Source: Bacteroidales bacterium UBA4293
Lineage (GTDB): Bacteria > Bacteroidota > Bacteroidia > Bacteroidales > Bacteroidaceae
Length of the DNA stretch: 64,000 nt
NCBI GenBank assembly: GCA_002395835.1
Contig: DGVD01000015.1
Span: forward strand, 1 to 64,000
Direction: 5' to 3'
A program made the position numbers and the translations under genes. Position 1 is the first letter of the stretch. Every line of letters begins with the position of its first letter. The notes under the pieces were generated by a model, which searched no databases, had not been told where the DNA came from, and saw only the letters and a list, made by a program, of their open reading frames with translations. Shown here one piece after another: positions 32,149 to 40,628 of this stretch.

Positions 32149-34419
32149 TTATTTCAATTCAAATGAAACGGTAGATTTAATATCCTTAGAGGAAGCACCT
32201 ACCAGCACATTGAAAGTTCCTGGCTCAGCCACCCACTGCTTCTTGTTGTCATCATAATAGCTCAGGGCATCCTTATCCAAGGTGAAAGATACGTTCTTGG
32301 TCTCACCTGGTTTCAGAGACACCTTCTTAAATGCCTTCAGCTCCTTCTGAGGACGAACCAAAGCAGACTGTACATCCTGAACATAGACCTGAACCACTTC
32401 CTTACCTTCTCTGCTACCGCTATTTGTTACAGGGATAGTTACGGTAACCTTCTCACCAGCAGAAACTTCTTTCTTGTCGATAGAAGCCTTACCATAAGTA
32501 AAGGTAGTATAGCTCAGACCATGACCGAATGGGAAGGTAGGCTGCAGTTTATTCTTATCGATATAACGATAGCCCACGAACAGACCCTCATTGTATGGCA
32601 TATCATATACTGGAATCTTGCGACCGAAAGCTTCCATGAACAAGTTTGGATTCTCATGACCTGGATACTCACCCTCTACGTGTGCACCCACCTGATCCAA
32701 AGTAGCATAATAAGTGAAAGGCAGCTTACCACTAGGATTCACGTCACCCAGAAGGACATCAGCCAAGGAGTTACCAGCTTCGCTACCCAGATACCAGTCC
32801 TGAACAATGGCAGGAACACTCTTTACCCAAGGCATTTCCACTGCATTACCAGAGATGATGACTACAGCCAGTTTCTTCGTTACAGCAGCCAAAGCGGTAA
32901 TCACGTCATTCTGATTATAAGGCAGAGCCAGCTGCTCACGGTCGGCACCTTCAGCATCCTGATGGTTGCTCTTGTTCAATCCACCGATGAAGATAACCAA
33001 ATCGGCAGTCTTAGCCTCATTGACAGCATCAGCAATAAGCTGCTGTGCAGTACGGGTTTCGCTCAAGTCCTGACCGGTAACCACACCGTTATACTCACCA
33101 GAAGCATCACCCACATAACCACGCTGGTAAACCACTTCTGCAGCGTTTCCAATACGAGCCTTGATACCATCCAGAGGCAGTACCTCGTGCTGTGCCTTCA
33201 GAGAAGAAGAACCACCACCTACGGTCATCATCTTGATGGCATTCTCACCTACCACCAGAATCTTCTTGGTCTTGTTCAAGTCGATAGGAAGCAACTTTGG
33301 AGCTTTCTTAGCTGGAGCATCGTTCTTCAGCAGAACGATACCATTATCACCAATGGTACGTGCAGCAGAGATATGTGCCTCGCTGTTGATGCTACCGAAA
33401 GGACGATTAGGATTCATGCCGGTACGGAAAATCAGTCGGAGGATTCTGCGGCACTTATCATTAAGTTCATCAGTACCCAGCTTACCTTCCTGAATCAGCT
33501 TCTTGTAAGGATCAGCCATGAAATAGTTGGCATAGGCATTGCTGGCACCGGTAGTCAAGCCATTGGTCCAAGAACCATATTCCAGGTCCAGACCACCCTT
33601 TACAGTACCCTCGGTGTTGTGAACAGCACCCCAGTCGGAAATAACCACGCCATCGAATCCCCACTCCTTCTTCAGGACTTGGTTCAAAAGGTAGTCGTTC
33701 TCTGACAGCCACTTTCCACCATACAAGTTGTAAGAACACATGATGGTCCAGCTTCCAGCCTCCTGAACGGCAGCCTTAAATGCAGGGAGGTAGATTTCAC
33801 GCAGGGTACGCTCATCTAGGATAGGGTTGGTGTTATTACGGTTCAACTCATTATTATTCAGGGCATAGTGCTTTACGCAAGTAGCCACGCCATTGCTCTG
33901 AACACCCTGGATATAAGGTACTACCATCCGGCTAGACAAGTAAGGGTCCTCGCCCATATACTCGAAGTTACGACCGTTCAATGGAGTACGATAGATGTTG
34001 ACACCAGGGCCCAGCAGCACGGTCTTGTTGCGGAAACGTGCCTCTTCACCGATGCTCTTTCCGTAGAGCAGCGCCATTTCTGGGTCCCAAGTAGCAGCCA
34101 GACAAGTCAAGGCAGGGAAAGCTGTGATGGAGTCGTTGGTCCATCCAGCCTGATCCCACTCATCCCACAGCACCTCTGTACGGATACCGTGAGGGCCATC
34201 GGTACACCAAACCTCTGGAATACCCAGACGAGGCACACCCGGAGAGCTGAACTTACTCTGAGCATGGATCATGTTGATTTTCTCTTGCAATGTCATGCGG
34301 GAGAGCGCATCTTCCACACGGTCATTGATAGGTTTGGAATTGTCCAAATAAACTGGAGTCTGTGCAAAAGCCATGGTAGCCAATGCAAAGACAGCGGTTA
34401 ACAAAAAGGATCTTTTCAT
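32149..34419 (-). CDS. Family GH3 beta-glucosidase/beta-xylosidase
   Basis: This 756-aa secreted enzyme (signal ends AFAQ) has the three GH3 parts: the (beta/alpha)8 domain with CTDGPHGIRTE and the nucleophile in VISDWGAVH (Asp262), the alpha/beta sandwich domain (about 400-620, VVGENAIKMMTVGGGSS) and a C-terminal fibronectin-III-like domain (SGSREGKEVVQVYVQDV). GH3 removes terminal beta-linked sugars; glucose is most common but xylose or others are possible. It sits between a Na/Pi transporter gene (18 bp upstream) and a cinnamoyl-esterase-like gene, suggesting processing of phenolic-substituted sugars. Confidence 0.93.
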   Translation of the reverse strand: MKRSFLLTAVFALATMAFAQTPVYLDNSKPINDRVEDALSRMTLQEKINMIHAQSKFSSPGVPRLGIPEVWCTDGPHGIRTEVLWDEWDQAGWTNDSITAFPALTCLAATWDPEMALLYGKSIGEEARFRNKTVLLGPGVNIYRTPLNGRNFEYMGEDPYLSSRMVVPYIQGVQSNGVATCVKHYALNNNELNRNNTNPILDERTLREIYLPAFKAAVQEAGSWTIMCSYNLYGGKWLSENDYLLNQVLKKEWGFDGVVISDWGAVHNTEGTVKGGLDLEYGSWTNGLTTGASNAYANYFMADPYKKLIQEGKLGTDELNDKCRRILRLIFRTGMNPNRPFGSINSEAHISAARTIGDNGIVLLKNDAPAKKAPKLLPIDLNKTKKILVVGENAIKMMTVGGGSSSLKAQHEVLPLDGIKARIGNAAEVVYQRGYVGDASGEYNGVVTGQDLSETRTAQQLIADAVNEAKTADLVIFIGGLNKSNHQDAEGADREQLALPYNQNDVITALAAVTKKLAVVIISGNAVEMPWVKSVPAIVQDWYLGSEAGNSLADVLLGDVNPSGKLPFTYYATLDQVGAHVEGEYPGHENPNLFMEAFGRKIPVYDMPYNEGLFVGYRYIDKNKLQPTFPFGHGLSYTTFTYGKASIDKKEVSAGEKVTVTIPVTNSGSREGKEVVQVYVQDVQSALVRPQKELKAFKKVSLKPGETKNVSFTLDKDALSYYDDNKKQWVAEPGTFNVLVGASSKDIKSTVSFELK

Positions 34420-34437
34420 AGTTCTATTAAATTAAGG

Positions 34438-36126
34438 TTATTCTTTTTTCTCTTTCGTATAGGTGCGAGCCTCAACCACATTGACTACATAGTCGCCCAG
34501 CTTCTCACACTCATTGATGATATCCATGTAGTAGACACCCATCTGGTAGTTGTAGAGACTGTTTGAGACATCGATGACATTCTGATGCTTCAACGTATTC
34601 CGGTAGTTATCGATTTCCGTCTCAATGTTATAAGATTGAACAGCATCGTTCCACTGACCGGTGATGAGCACCTTAATCATCTGAGTCAGCGCACTGGTAA
34701 CCAGCTCAAACATATTGGAGATATGCTCATACTGCTCTGGGGTAAAATCGCCCTTTTCCTGAGATTTATGATTGAAGGAACGGGCCAGGTTATAGCAGGA
34801 GTCGCCTATACTCTCTATCTCGGACACCTCACGCAGCATGGCCTGGATGGTACCCTTGGTATCGGCACTTAAACGACCGTCCATCACTTCCTCCAGATAG
34901 TTTCCAATCTCTATCTCCATGCTGTCGCAGATATTCTCATACTTTTCAATACGGGAATAAAGCTTGGTAAACTCCTTCTCATCCTTCAGTCGGGACAGAT
35001 CCTGAACCAAGTCGAACATACGCTGAGTACGGTCGGCAAAATGATTCAGTTCCTTGCGGGCCTCCAGGACAGAAAGCTCTGCCGTACTCAGGATGCCACC
35101 GGTGATGAAACGAAGACGGAAATCCTCCTCCTCATCTTCCTTCTGAGGTTTGATGATATAGCATACCAGTTTTTCCAGAAGCGGGATGAACCAAATGAGG
35201 ATGAACGCATTGGTGATGTTGAATGCAGAATGGAAACCAGCCAACACCACAGATACATTGGACACATCAGGAGAGTCCAGGTCGTACCCCACCAGATTGC
35301 ACACCATCTTCAGGAACCAAGGCAGAATGGACAGCACCCAGATTACACCTAGCGCATTGATCAGGAAATGTGCAAGTGCTGCACGACGGGCCTGGGTATT
35401 AGCCCCTAGTGCCACGATATTGGCCGTGATGGTGGTACCGATGTTTTCACCAAGAACCAGCATCACACCCTGCCCCAACTGCAGAACCCCTGTGGAACAG
35501 AGAATCATGGTAATAGCCATAATAGCTGCCGAAGACTGCACACAAAGCGTCAATATGGAGCCTATAATCAAGAAGAACAGAGAATTAAAAAAGTTGGGTT
35601 CGCTGAAATTAGAGAAGAAAGCACTGATGGCAGCACTGGCACCGGGGTCTTCCACCAAGCCGAATCCCGTTTCCTTCAGTGTAGCGAGTCCCAGGAAAAG
35701 GAATGCCACACCAAAGAGGAAATCACCGATGATGCGCCTTTTCTTCATGTAAGTAAGGATTATGCCAATAAAGAATGCAGGATAGATGAAGTCGCTGATA
35801 TTGAATGAAAAACCCAGACTCATAATCCATGCCGTGACGGTGGTACCGATATTAGCACCCAGAATGACGCTGATACCCTGAATCAGGGTGAGGAGCCCGG
35901 CGTTGACGAATGAAACCGTCAAAAGTGTAGTAGCTGTAGAACTTTGTACCGCAGCCGTGACAAAAACACCCGTAAGTAAACCTGTGAAACGATTGGTGGT
36001 TACTGCACTCAATACATGACGCAATTGTGGACCTGCAAGTTTCTGAAGGCTCTCACTCATGGATTTCATACCATACATCAACAGAGCGAGGGAGCCAAGT
36101 AGTTTAAAAATAACCCAAATTGACAT
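34438..36126 (-). CDS. Na/Pi cotransporter family protein with PhoU-like C-terminus
   Basis: With the start at 36126 (an in-frame TTG at 36132 is also possible) this is a 562-aa membrane protein. It has two internal repeats with the QSS signature: QSSTATTLLTVSFVNAGLL and QSSAAIMAITMILCSTGVL, the substrate-coordinating motif of the PNaS family. Helices span about residues 1-330; the rest is a PhoU-like helical domain (REVSEIESIGDSCYNLAR). It probably imports phosphate or a related anion with sodium. It is first in the minus-strand run with GH3, which is an unusual pairing and may just be adjacency. Confidence 0.92.
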   Translation of the reverse strand: MSIWVIFKLLGSLALLMYGMKSMSESLQKLAGPQLRHVLSAVTTNRFTGLLTGVFVTAAVQSSTATTLLTVSFVNAGLLTLIQGISVILGANIGTTVTAWIMSLGFSFNISDFIYPAFFIGIILTYMKKRRIIGDFLFGVAFLFLGLATLKETGFGLVEDPGASAAISAFFSNFSEPNFFNSLFFLIIGSILTLCVQSSAAIMAITMILCSTGVLQLGQGVMLVLGENIGTTITANIVALGANTQARRAALAHFLINALGVIWVLSILPWFLKMVCNLVGYDLDSPDVSNVSVVLAGFHSAFNITNAFILIWFIPLLEKLVCYIIKPQKEDEEEDFRLRFITGGILSTAELSVLEARKELNHFADRTQRMFDLVQDLSRLKDEKEFTKLYSRIEKYENICDSMEIEIGNYLEEVMDGRLSADTKGTIQAMLREVSEIESIGDSCYNLARSFNHKSQEKGDFTPEQYEHISNMFELVTSALTQMIKVLITGQWNDAVQSYNIETEIDNYRNTLKHQNVIDVSNSLYNYQMGVYYMDIINECEKLGDYVVNVVEARTYTKEKKE

Positions 36127-36211
36127 AATCAAAAAATATACTAGATAAATAACAATTTAATGAATTTTTATTGCTAAATTTACACGGACAATAAATGAAA
36201 CCTTGACGACT

Positions 36212-37876
36212 ATGGCAGATACACTTAGAATCCGATGCAAAAATAATAAAAAAACCAAGAACGTACCACTTGGAAGCACACTTTTAGATGTGTACCACGC
36301 ATTTAATTTAGATATTCCTTATGGCCCTTGCAGCGCCAAAGTCAATAACAAAATTGAGGGGCTGGGATTTCCGCTCTACCACAATAAGGATGTGGAGTTC
36401 CTGAACATCACCACAGCCAGTGGTATGCGAACCTATGCCCGCACCTTGCTCTTCATCCTTTGCAAGGCTGCCAAGGACCTCTATCCGGATGTGAAAATCA
36501 AGGCCCGTGCCGTGGTCTCCCGAGGGCTATATCTTTCTGCCCTTCGGGAGGGAAAAAATATCCATAAGGAAGAGGTAGAAAAAATCAAGGAGCGGATGCA
36601 GGAAATCATCGATGCAGACCTGCCCTTCTACCGACATGAAATTCCTACCGACGAGGCTATCAAGATGTTTGAGGAAAGAGGAGACATCAGCAAGGTAAGG
36701 CTGCTGGAAAGTTCCGGTAAGCTATACACCACTTACCAGGAGCTGGATGGCATGCCCGACTACTACTACGGTTCCATTCTCCCTTCCACAGGACAAATCC
36801 ACCTGTTCGACCTGGTCAAGTTCAGCGAAGGCATCCTGCTGCGCATTCCTAGTCGCAAGCACCCTGATTCACTAGAAGAAATGGTAGAAGAACCGAAACT
36901 ACTGAACATCTTCCTGGAAAGATTCCGCTTGCAAGACACCTTCGGTATTACTACCGTAGGCGACTTCAACCTGGCTTGCAAGATGGGGCACGCCGTGGAC
37001 CTCATTAATATAGCAGAGGCACTTCAAGAGAAGAAGATAGCAGCCATAGCCGATGAAATCACCCGAAGAGGCAATGTAAAAGTGGTACTTATAGCCGGTC
37101 CATCTTCCAGTGGAAAAACCACCTTCGGGAAACGCCTTTCTGTGCAGCTGCTGGCCAATGGCTTGTACCCTTATTCCATCTCCCTGGACAACTACTATGC
37201 TCCACGGGAGCGCGTTCCTAAGGATGAGAACGGGAACCTGGACCTGGAATCCCTCTATGCCCTGGATTTGAACTTCTTCAACGAACAAGTCAACCAGCTG
37301 CTCAATGGGGAAGAAATAGAACTGCCGAAGTACAACTTCAACCCAGAGGGACACTTGCCAAGTGGAAAGAAGCTGAGAATGACAGACAACATGATCCTCA
37401 TTATGGAAGGCATTCACGGGCTAAACCCGAACCTGATGCCACAAGTCCCTGCTGAGAACACGTTCAAGATTTTCATCTCCGCCTTGACCACCATCCTCCT
37501 GGATGACCACAACTTCATTCCACCTTCAGACAACCGCCTGCTCCGACGCATTTTGCGAGACTCCAAGTACAGGAACTGTCCTGCAAAAGAAACCATTCAG
37601 CGCTGGCCAAGCGTACTGGCAGGAGAAGAAAAGTGGATTTTCCCCTTTCAGGAGAATGCAGATGCCATGTTCAACTCCGCCCTTATGTTTGAGTTGGCCA
37701 TCATTAAAGATAAGATTCTCCCAGTGCTAGAAAAGGTGACAGAACGAGACCCAGAATACTCAGAAGTAGTCCGCCTGAAGAAATTCCTGCTCTACTTCAA
37801 TTCCGTGAGCGACAAAGAAATTCCTCCTACCTCCCTACTCCGTGAATTCATGGGTGGAAGTTCTTTCGAGTACTGA
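36212..37876 (+). CDS. Nucleoside (uridine-type) kinase with N-terminal TGS-like domain
   Basis: The ATG at 36212 is chosen; an upstream in-frame TTG is less likely. The 554-aa protein has an N-terminal ubiquitin-like TGS domain (about 1-60, LRIRCKNNKKTKNVPLGSTL), a threonyl-tRNA-synthetase-like second domain (about 60-230) and a C-terminal uridine-kinase domain with the P-loop IAGPSSSGKTTFGK (about 290) and SLDNYYAPRERVPKDENG. This domain set is a standard Bacteroidetes/Clostridia fusion. It is likely to phosphorylate uridine or cytidine, but the native substrate of the fused form is uncertain. Confidence 0.9.
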   Translation: MADTLRIRCKNNKKTKNVPLGSTLLDVYHAFNLDIPYGPCSAKVNNKIEGLGFPLYHNKDVEFLNITTASGMRTYARTLLFILCKAAKDLYPDVKIKARAVVSRGLYLSALREGKNIHKEEVEKIKERMQEIIDADLPFYRHEIPTDEAIKMFEERGDISKVRLLESSGKLYTTYQELDGMPDYYYGSILPSTGQIHLFDLVKFSEGILLRIPSRKHPDSLEEMVEEPKLLNIFLERFRLQDTFGITTVGDFNLACKMGHAVDLINIAEALQEKKIAAIADEITRRGNVKVVLIAGPSSSGKTTFGKRLSVQLLANGLYPYSISLDNYYAPRERVPKDENGNLDLESLYALDLNFFNEQVNQLLNGEEIELPKYNFNPEGHLPSGKKLRMTDNMILIMEGIHGLNPNLMPQVPAENTFKIFISALTTILLDDHNFIPPSDNRLLRRILRDSKYRNCPAKETIQRWPSVLAGEEKWIFPFQENADAMFNSALMFELAIIKDKILPVLEKVTERDPEYSEVVRLKKFLLYFNSVSDKEIPPTSLLREFMGGSSFEY

Positions 37877-37902
37877 TGATTCAAGCAGAAAAGAACAGAA
37901 AG

Positions 37903-37955
37903 ATCGGCCCCAGTTCCAGGATGCAGGAATGCTTACTGAAACTAGGCCGATTTTT
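37903..37955 (+). terminator. Terminator between the nucleoside kinase gene and rpoN
   Basis: ATCGGCC pairs with GGCCGAT around a structured loop and is followed by a T-run. Confidence 0.7.
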
Positions 37956-37991
37956 CAGATATAAAGCTATTTCAATTCAGAGAAATTGAAT

Positions 37992-37999
37992 TATCTTTG
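37992..37999 (+). promoter_or_regulatory. Candidate -7 element for the rpoN-PAP2-purE-ispG unit
   Basis: TATCTTTG, a perfect TAnnTTTG match, 17 bp before the rpoN ATG. Confidence 0.65.
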
Positions 38000-38016
38000 C
38001 ATCAGAATTTAAAAAA

Positions 38017-39492
38017 ATGGCTCAGACGAATAAAAACATACAGACTCAGGAGCAACAGCTAATCCAGACCTTGTCTCCACAACAAGTACTGCAAGTGCGC
38101 TTGCTGGAGATGCCTATTCAGGAACTGGAACAAAGAATAAACAACGAGCTAGACGGCAATGAGAGTTTGGAAAAAGGTCTAGAAGAGAACTATGAACCCG
38201 AGGAGCAGAATCCCGATGAAGGCAATAATGAAGATGGCTACGGAGAAGACGTCTTGATAGACCCTGAAGACAATGATTCCAAATATGAAGCCACAGAGCC
38301 CAGACAGGTTTCCGGGAAAGAACCTACCTACATAGAGGATCTGCCCCTTAGCAATGACCAGACCTTCTTCGATATCCTGACGAATCAGATAGGAGAATTC
38401 GACGTGACCGAAAGGCAACGGAAGATTCTTCTTCAGCTCATCGGTTCTCTGGATGACAATGGCCTGCTACTGACCGACCTCTGGAGTATAGCAGACGACA
38501 TGTCTATCTATAGCGGAGAAGAGTTTTCTGAATCGGAAGTACAGGAATGCTTATCCATACTACAACAGTTTGACCCACCTGGCATTGGTGCCCGGAGCAT
38601 TCAGGAATGCCTGCTTATCCAGATAGACAGGAAGAATGACAATCCTTTCCAAAAGCTGGTGCATAAAATCATAGCCGACTGCTACCAAGAATTCACCCAC
38701 AAGAACTGGGATAAGATTGAAGCCAAGCTCAACCTCTCAAAAGAAGAGATGCAGCAGGCACTGGATGAAATCAAAAAGCTGAATCCACGTCCTGGCATCA
38801 GTTTAGGTGAATCCGGAAATCATAACCTGACCGCCATCACACCAGACTTTTACGTCACGGTGGATGATGATGAGGAACATACGGTACACGTCATGCTGAA
38901 TAATACCCATATTCCCCAGCTGCACATCAGTCAGGCATTTTCCGATGTGCTGAATGATTACGAGAAAAACAAGAACCGGATGGGCAAGAAGGAGAAGGAA
39001 GAGATGGGCTACATCAAAAGTAAGGTGGACAGCGCCATTGGGTTCATCAATGCCATCAAGAGCCGACAGAACACCATGCTGAACACCATGAAAGCCATTG
39101 TCCACCTCCAAAAAGAGTTCTTTGCAGGAGGAGATGAACTGAGCATCAAACCCCTGACCATGAAAAAGGTGGCAGAAATGGCTAAGGTGGATATCTCCAC
39201 GGTTTCACGCGTTTGCAACCGAAAATATGTGGAAACCCCATACGGCATTTTCCCGTTGAAACACTTCTTTGGCGACAGCTTCCAGACTGGCGAGGGTGAA
39301 GATGTGGCAACCCGCATTATTCGTGCCTACCTGAAAGAAGTCATCGACAATGAAGACAAGCATAACCCACTGACAGATGAGCAACTGGCTGCATTGCTAA
39401 AAAAAGAGAAAGGTTATGACGTGGCCCGCCGTACGGTAGCCAAATACCGTGGGCAGCTGAACATACCTGTGGCCCGAATGAGAAGAATTTGA
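38017..39492 (+). CDS. rpoN: RNA polymerase sigma-54 factor
   Basis: This 491-aa protein has the Gln/Leu-rich activator-interacting region I (about 1-50, QEQQLIQTLSPQQVLQVRLL), an acidic region II (about 55-100), the core-binding domain and the C-terminal DNA-binding part with the RpoN box ARRTVAKYR. Sigma-54 needs enhancer-binding ATPases to start transcription at -24/-12 promoters. No such activator gene is in the window. It heads a tight run with the PAP2-like gene (6 bp), purE and ispG. Confidence 0.96.
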   Translation: MAQTNKNIQTQEQQLIQTLSPQQVLQVRLLEMPIQELEQRINNELDGNESLEKGLEENYEPEEQNPDEGNNEDGYGEDVLIDPEDNDSKYEATEPRQVSGKEPTYIEDLPLSNDQTFFDILTNQIGEFDVTERQRKILLQLIGSLDDNGLLLTDLWSIADDMSIYSGEEFSESEVQECLSILQQFDPPGIGARSIQECLLIQIDRKNDNPFQKLVHKIIADCYQEFTHKNWDKIEAKLNLSKEEMQQALDEIKKLNPRPGISLGESGNHNLTAITPDFYVTVDDDEEHTVHVMLNNTHIPQLHISQAFSDVLNDYEKNKNRMGKKEKEEMGYIKSKVDSAIGFINAIKSRQNTMLNTMKAIVHLQKEFFAGGDELSIKPLTMKKVAEMAKVDISTVSRVCNRKYVETPYGIFPLKHFFGDSFQTGEGEDVATRIIRAYLKEVIDNEDKHNPLTDEQLAALLKKEKGYDVARRTVAKYRGQLNIPVARMRRI

Positions 39493-39498
39493 GAATAG

Positions 39499-40122
39499 AT
39501 GAATGAAAAGACACTCATAGGAGTAGCTAAAGCCATATCCTGGTTCTGCTCTCCATTTCTAGTACCTACAATAGGCATAGCCCTGCTATTTCTGCTGAGC
39601 TACCTAAGACTGCTGCCATGGCCCTATAAGATCTTGGTGGTACTAGCCGTGTTCTCTTTCACCTACATCATGCCCAGACTCACTATTTTCATGTATCGGA
39701 AAATGAACGGATGGACCTTGCGCGAATTCGGTTCCCGTGAGAAACGTCTAGTACCTTATATCTTGACCATCATCTCCTATCTTTTCTGCCTCACCCTTTT
39801 GGAGCGTTTCAATGTGCCTCGGTATATGAGTGGCATCGTAGTAGCTTCATTATTGGCCTTAGTCTTATGTGCCATCATCAATGTGTGGTGGAAAATCAGC
39901 TCCCACATGGTATCCATAGGTGGAGCAGCCGGTGCGTTACTGTGCTTTGGAGAATTGTTTGCATTCAATCCTATCTGGTGGTTCTGCCTTACACTGATTT
40001 TGGCAGGCATTTTAGGAACCAGTAGAATCACCCTCCGAATCCATACCTTGAGCCAGGTGCTTGGTGGATTCGCCCTAGGCCTGATCTGTGCATTTGTAGG
40101 AATATTATATTTTACCATATGA
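39499..40122 (+). CDS. PAP2-like membrane protein
   Basis: This 207-aa protein has about six hydrophobic helices. The later part has a PAP2-like pattern: a KISSHMVSIGG segment in place of the usual SGH motif and SRITLRIHTLSQVLGG, which fits the SRxxxxxH motif. Lys and Arg for the first motif are less clear, so catalytic activity is uncertain. PAP2 proteins dephosphorylate lipid diphosphates such as undecaprenyl-PP. Its stop overlaps the purE start (ATGA), implying translational coupling. Confidence 0.82.
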   Translation: MNEKTLIGVAKAISWFCSPFLVPTIGIALLFLLSYLRLLPWPYKILVVLAVFSFTYIMPRLTIFMYRKMNGWTLREFGSREKRLVPYILTIISYLFCLTLLERFNVPRYMSGIVVASLLALVLCAIINVWWKISSHMVSIGGAAGALLCFGELFAFNPIWWFCLTLILAGILGTSRITLRIHTLSQVLGGFALGLICAFVGILYFTI

Positions 40123-40628
40123 AACCATTAATAAGTATCATTATGGGCAGCACATCTGACCTTCCTGTCATGGAAAAAGCTGCCAAGTTCTTGGATGAGA
40201 TGGAGATTCCATTCGAAATGAATGCCCTCTCTGCCCATCGAACCCCTGCTGAGGTAGAAAGTTTTGCAAAAGGAGCCAAAGAGCGTGGTTTGCAAGTCAT
40301 CATAGCTGCTGCTGGAATGGCTGCAGCCCTTCCAGGTGTAATAGCAGCGAACACCACTCTACCAGTCATAGGTGTACCTGTAAAAGGTTCCGTGCTGGAT
40401 GGTGTAGATGCACTCTATTCCATTATTCAGATGCCTCCTGGCATTCCTGTGGCTACTGTGGGAATAAATGCGGCTCAGAACGCAGCCATCCTGGCTACCC
40501 AGATGATAGCCCTCACCGATGCGAAAGTAGCTGACAAGCTAGCCGCCTACAAGGAGAGCTTGAAAGAAAAGATTGTAAAAGCCAACGAAGAACTGCATAA
40601 AGTAGAATTCAAATTCAAGTGTAATTAA
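40119..40628 (+). CDS. purE: N5-carboxyaminoimidazole ribonucleotide mutase (class I PurE)
   Basis: This 169-aa cytoplasmic enzyme rearranges N5-CAIR to CAIR in purine synthesis. Motifs: IMGSTSDLPVMEKA near the N-terminus, LSAHRTP (catalytic His) and IIAAAGMAAALPG. Length is typical of the class I form, which works with a separate PurK not seen here. The start overlaps the PAP2-like stop and the stop overlaps the ispG start (TAATG). Confidence 0.96.
   Translation: MKPLISIIMGSTSDLPVMEKAAKFLDEMEIPFEMNALSAHRTPAEVESFAKGAKERGLQVIIAAAGMAAALPGVIAANTTLPVIGVPVKGSVLDGVDALYSIIQMPPGIPVATVGINAAQNAAILATQMIALTDAKVADKLAAYKESLKEKIVKANEELHKVEFKFKCN

Noticed and set aside
32521..33705. 394-aa plus-strand frame opposite the GH3 gene
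   Set aside because: It is an antisense shadow; GH3 catalytic motifs on the other strand are complete.
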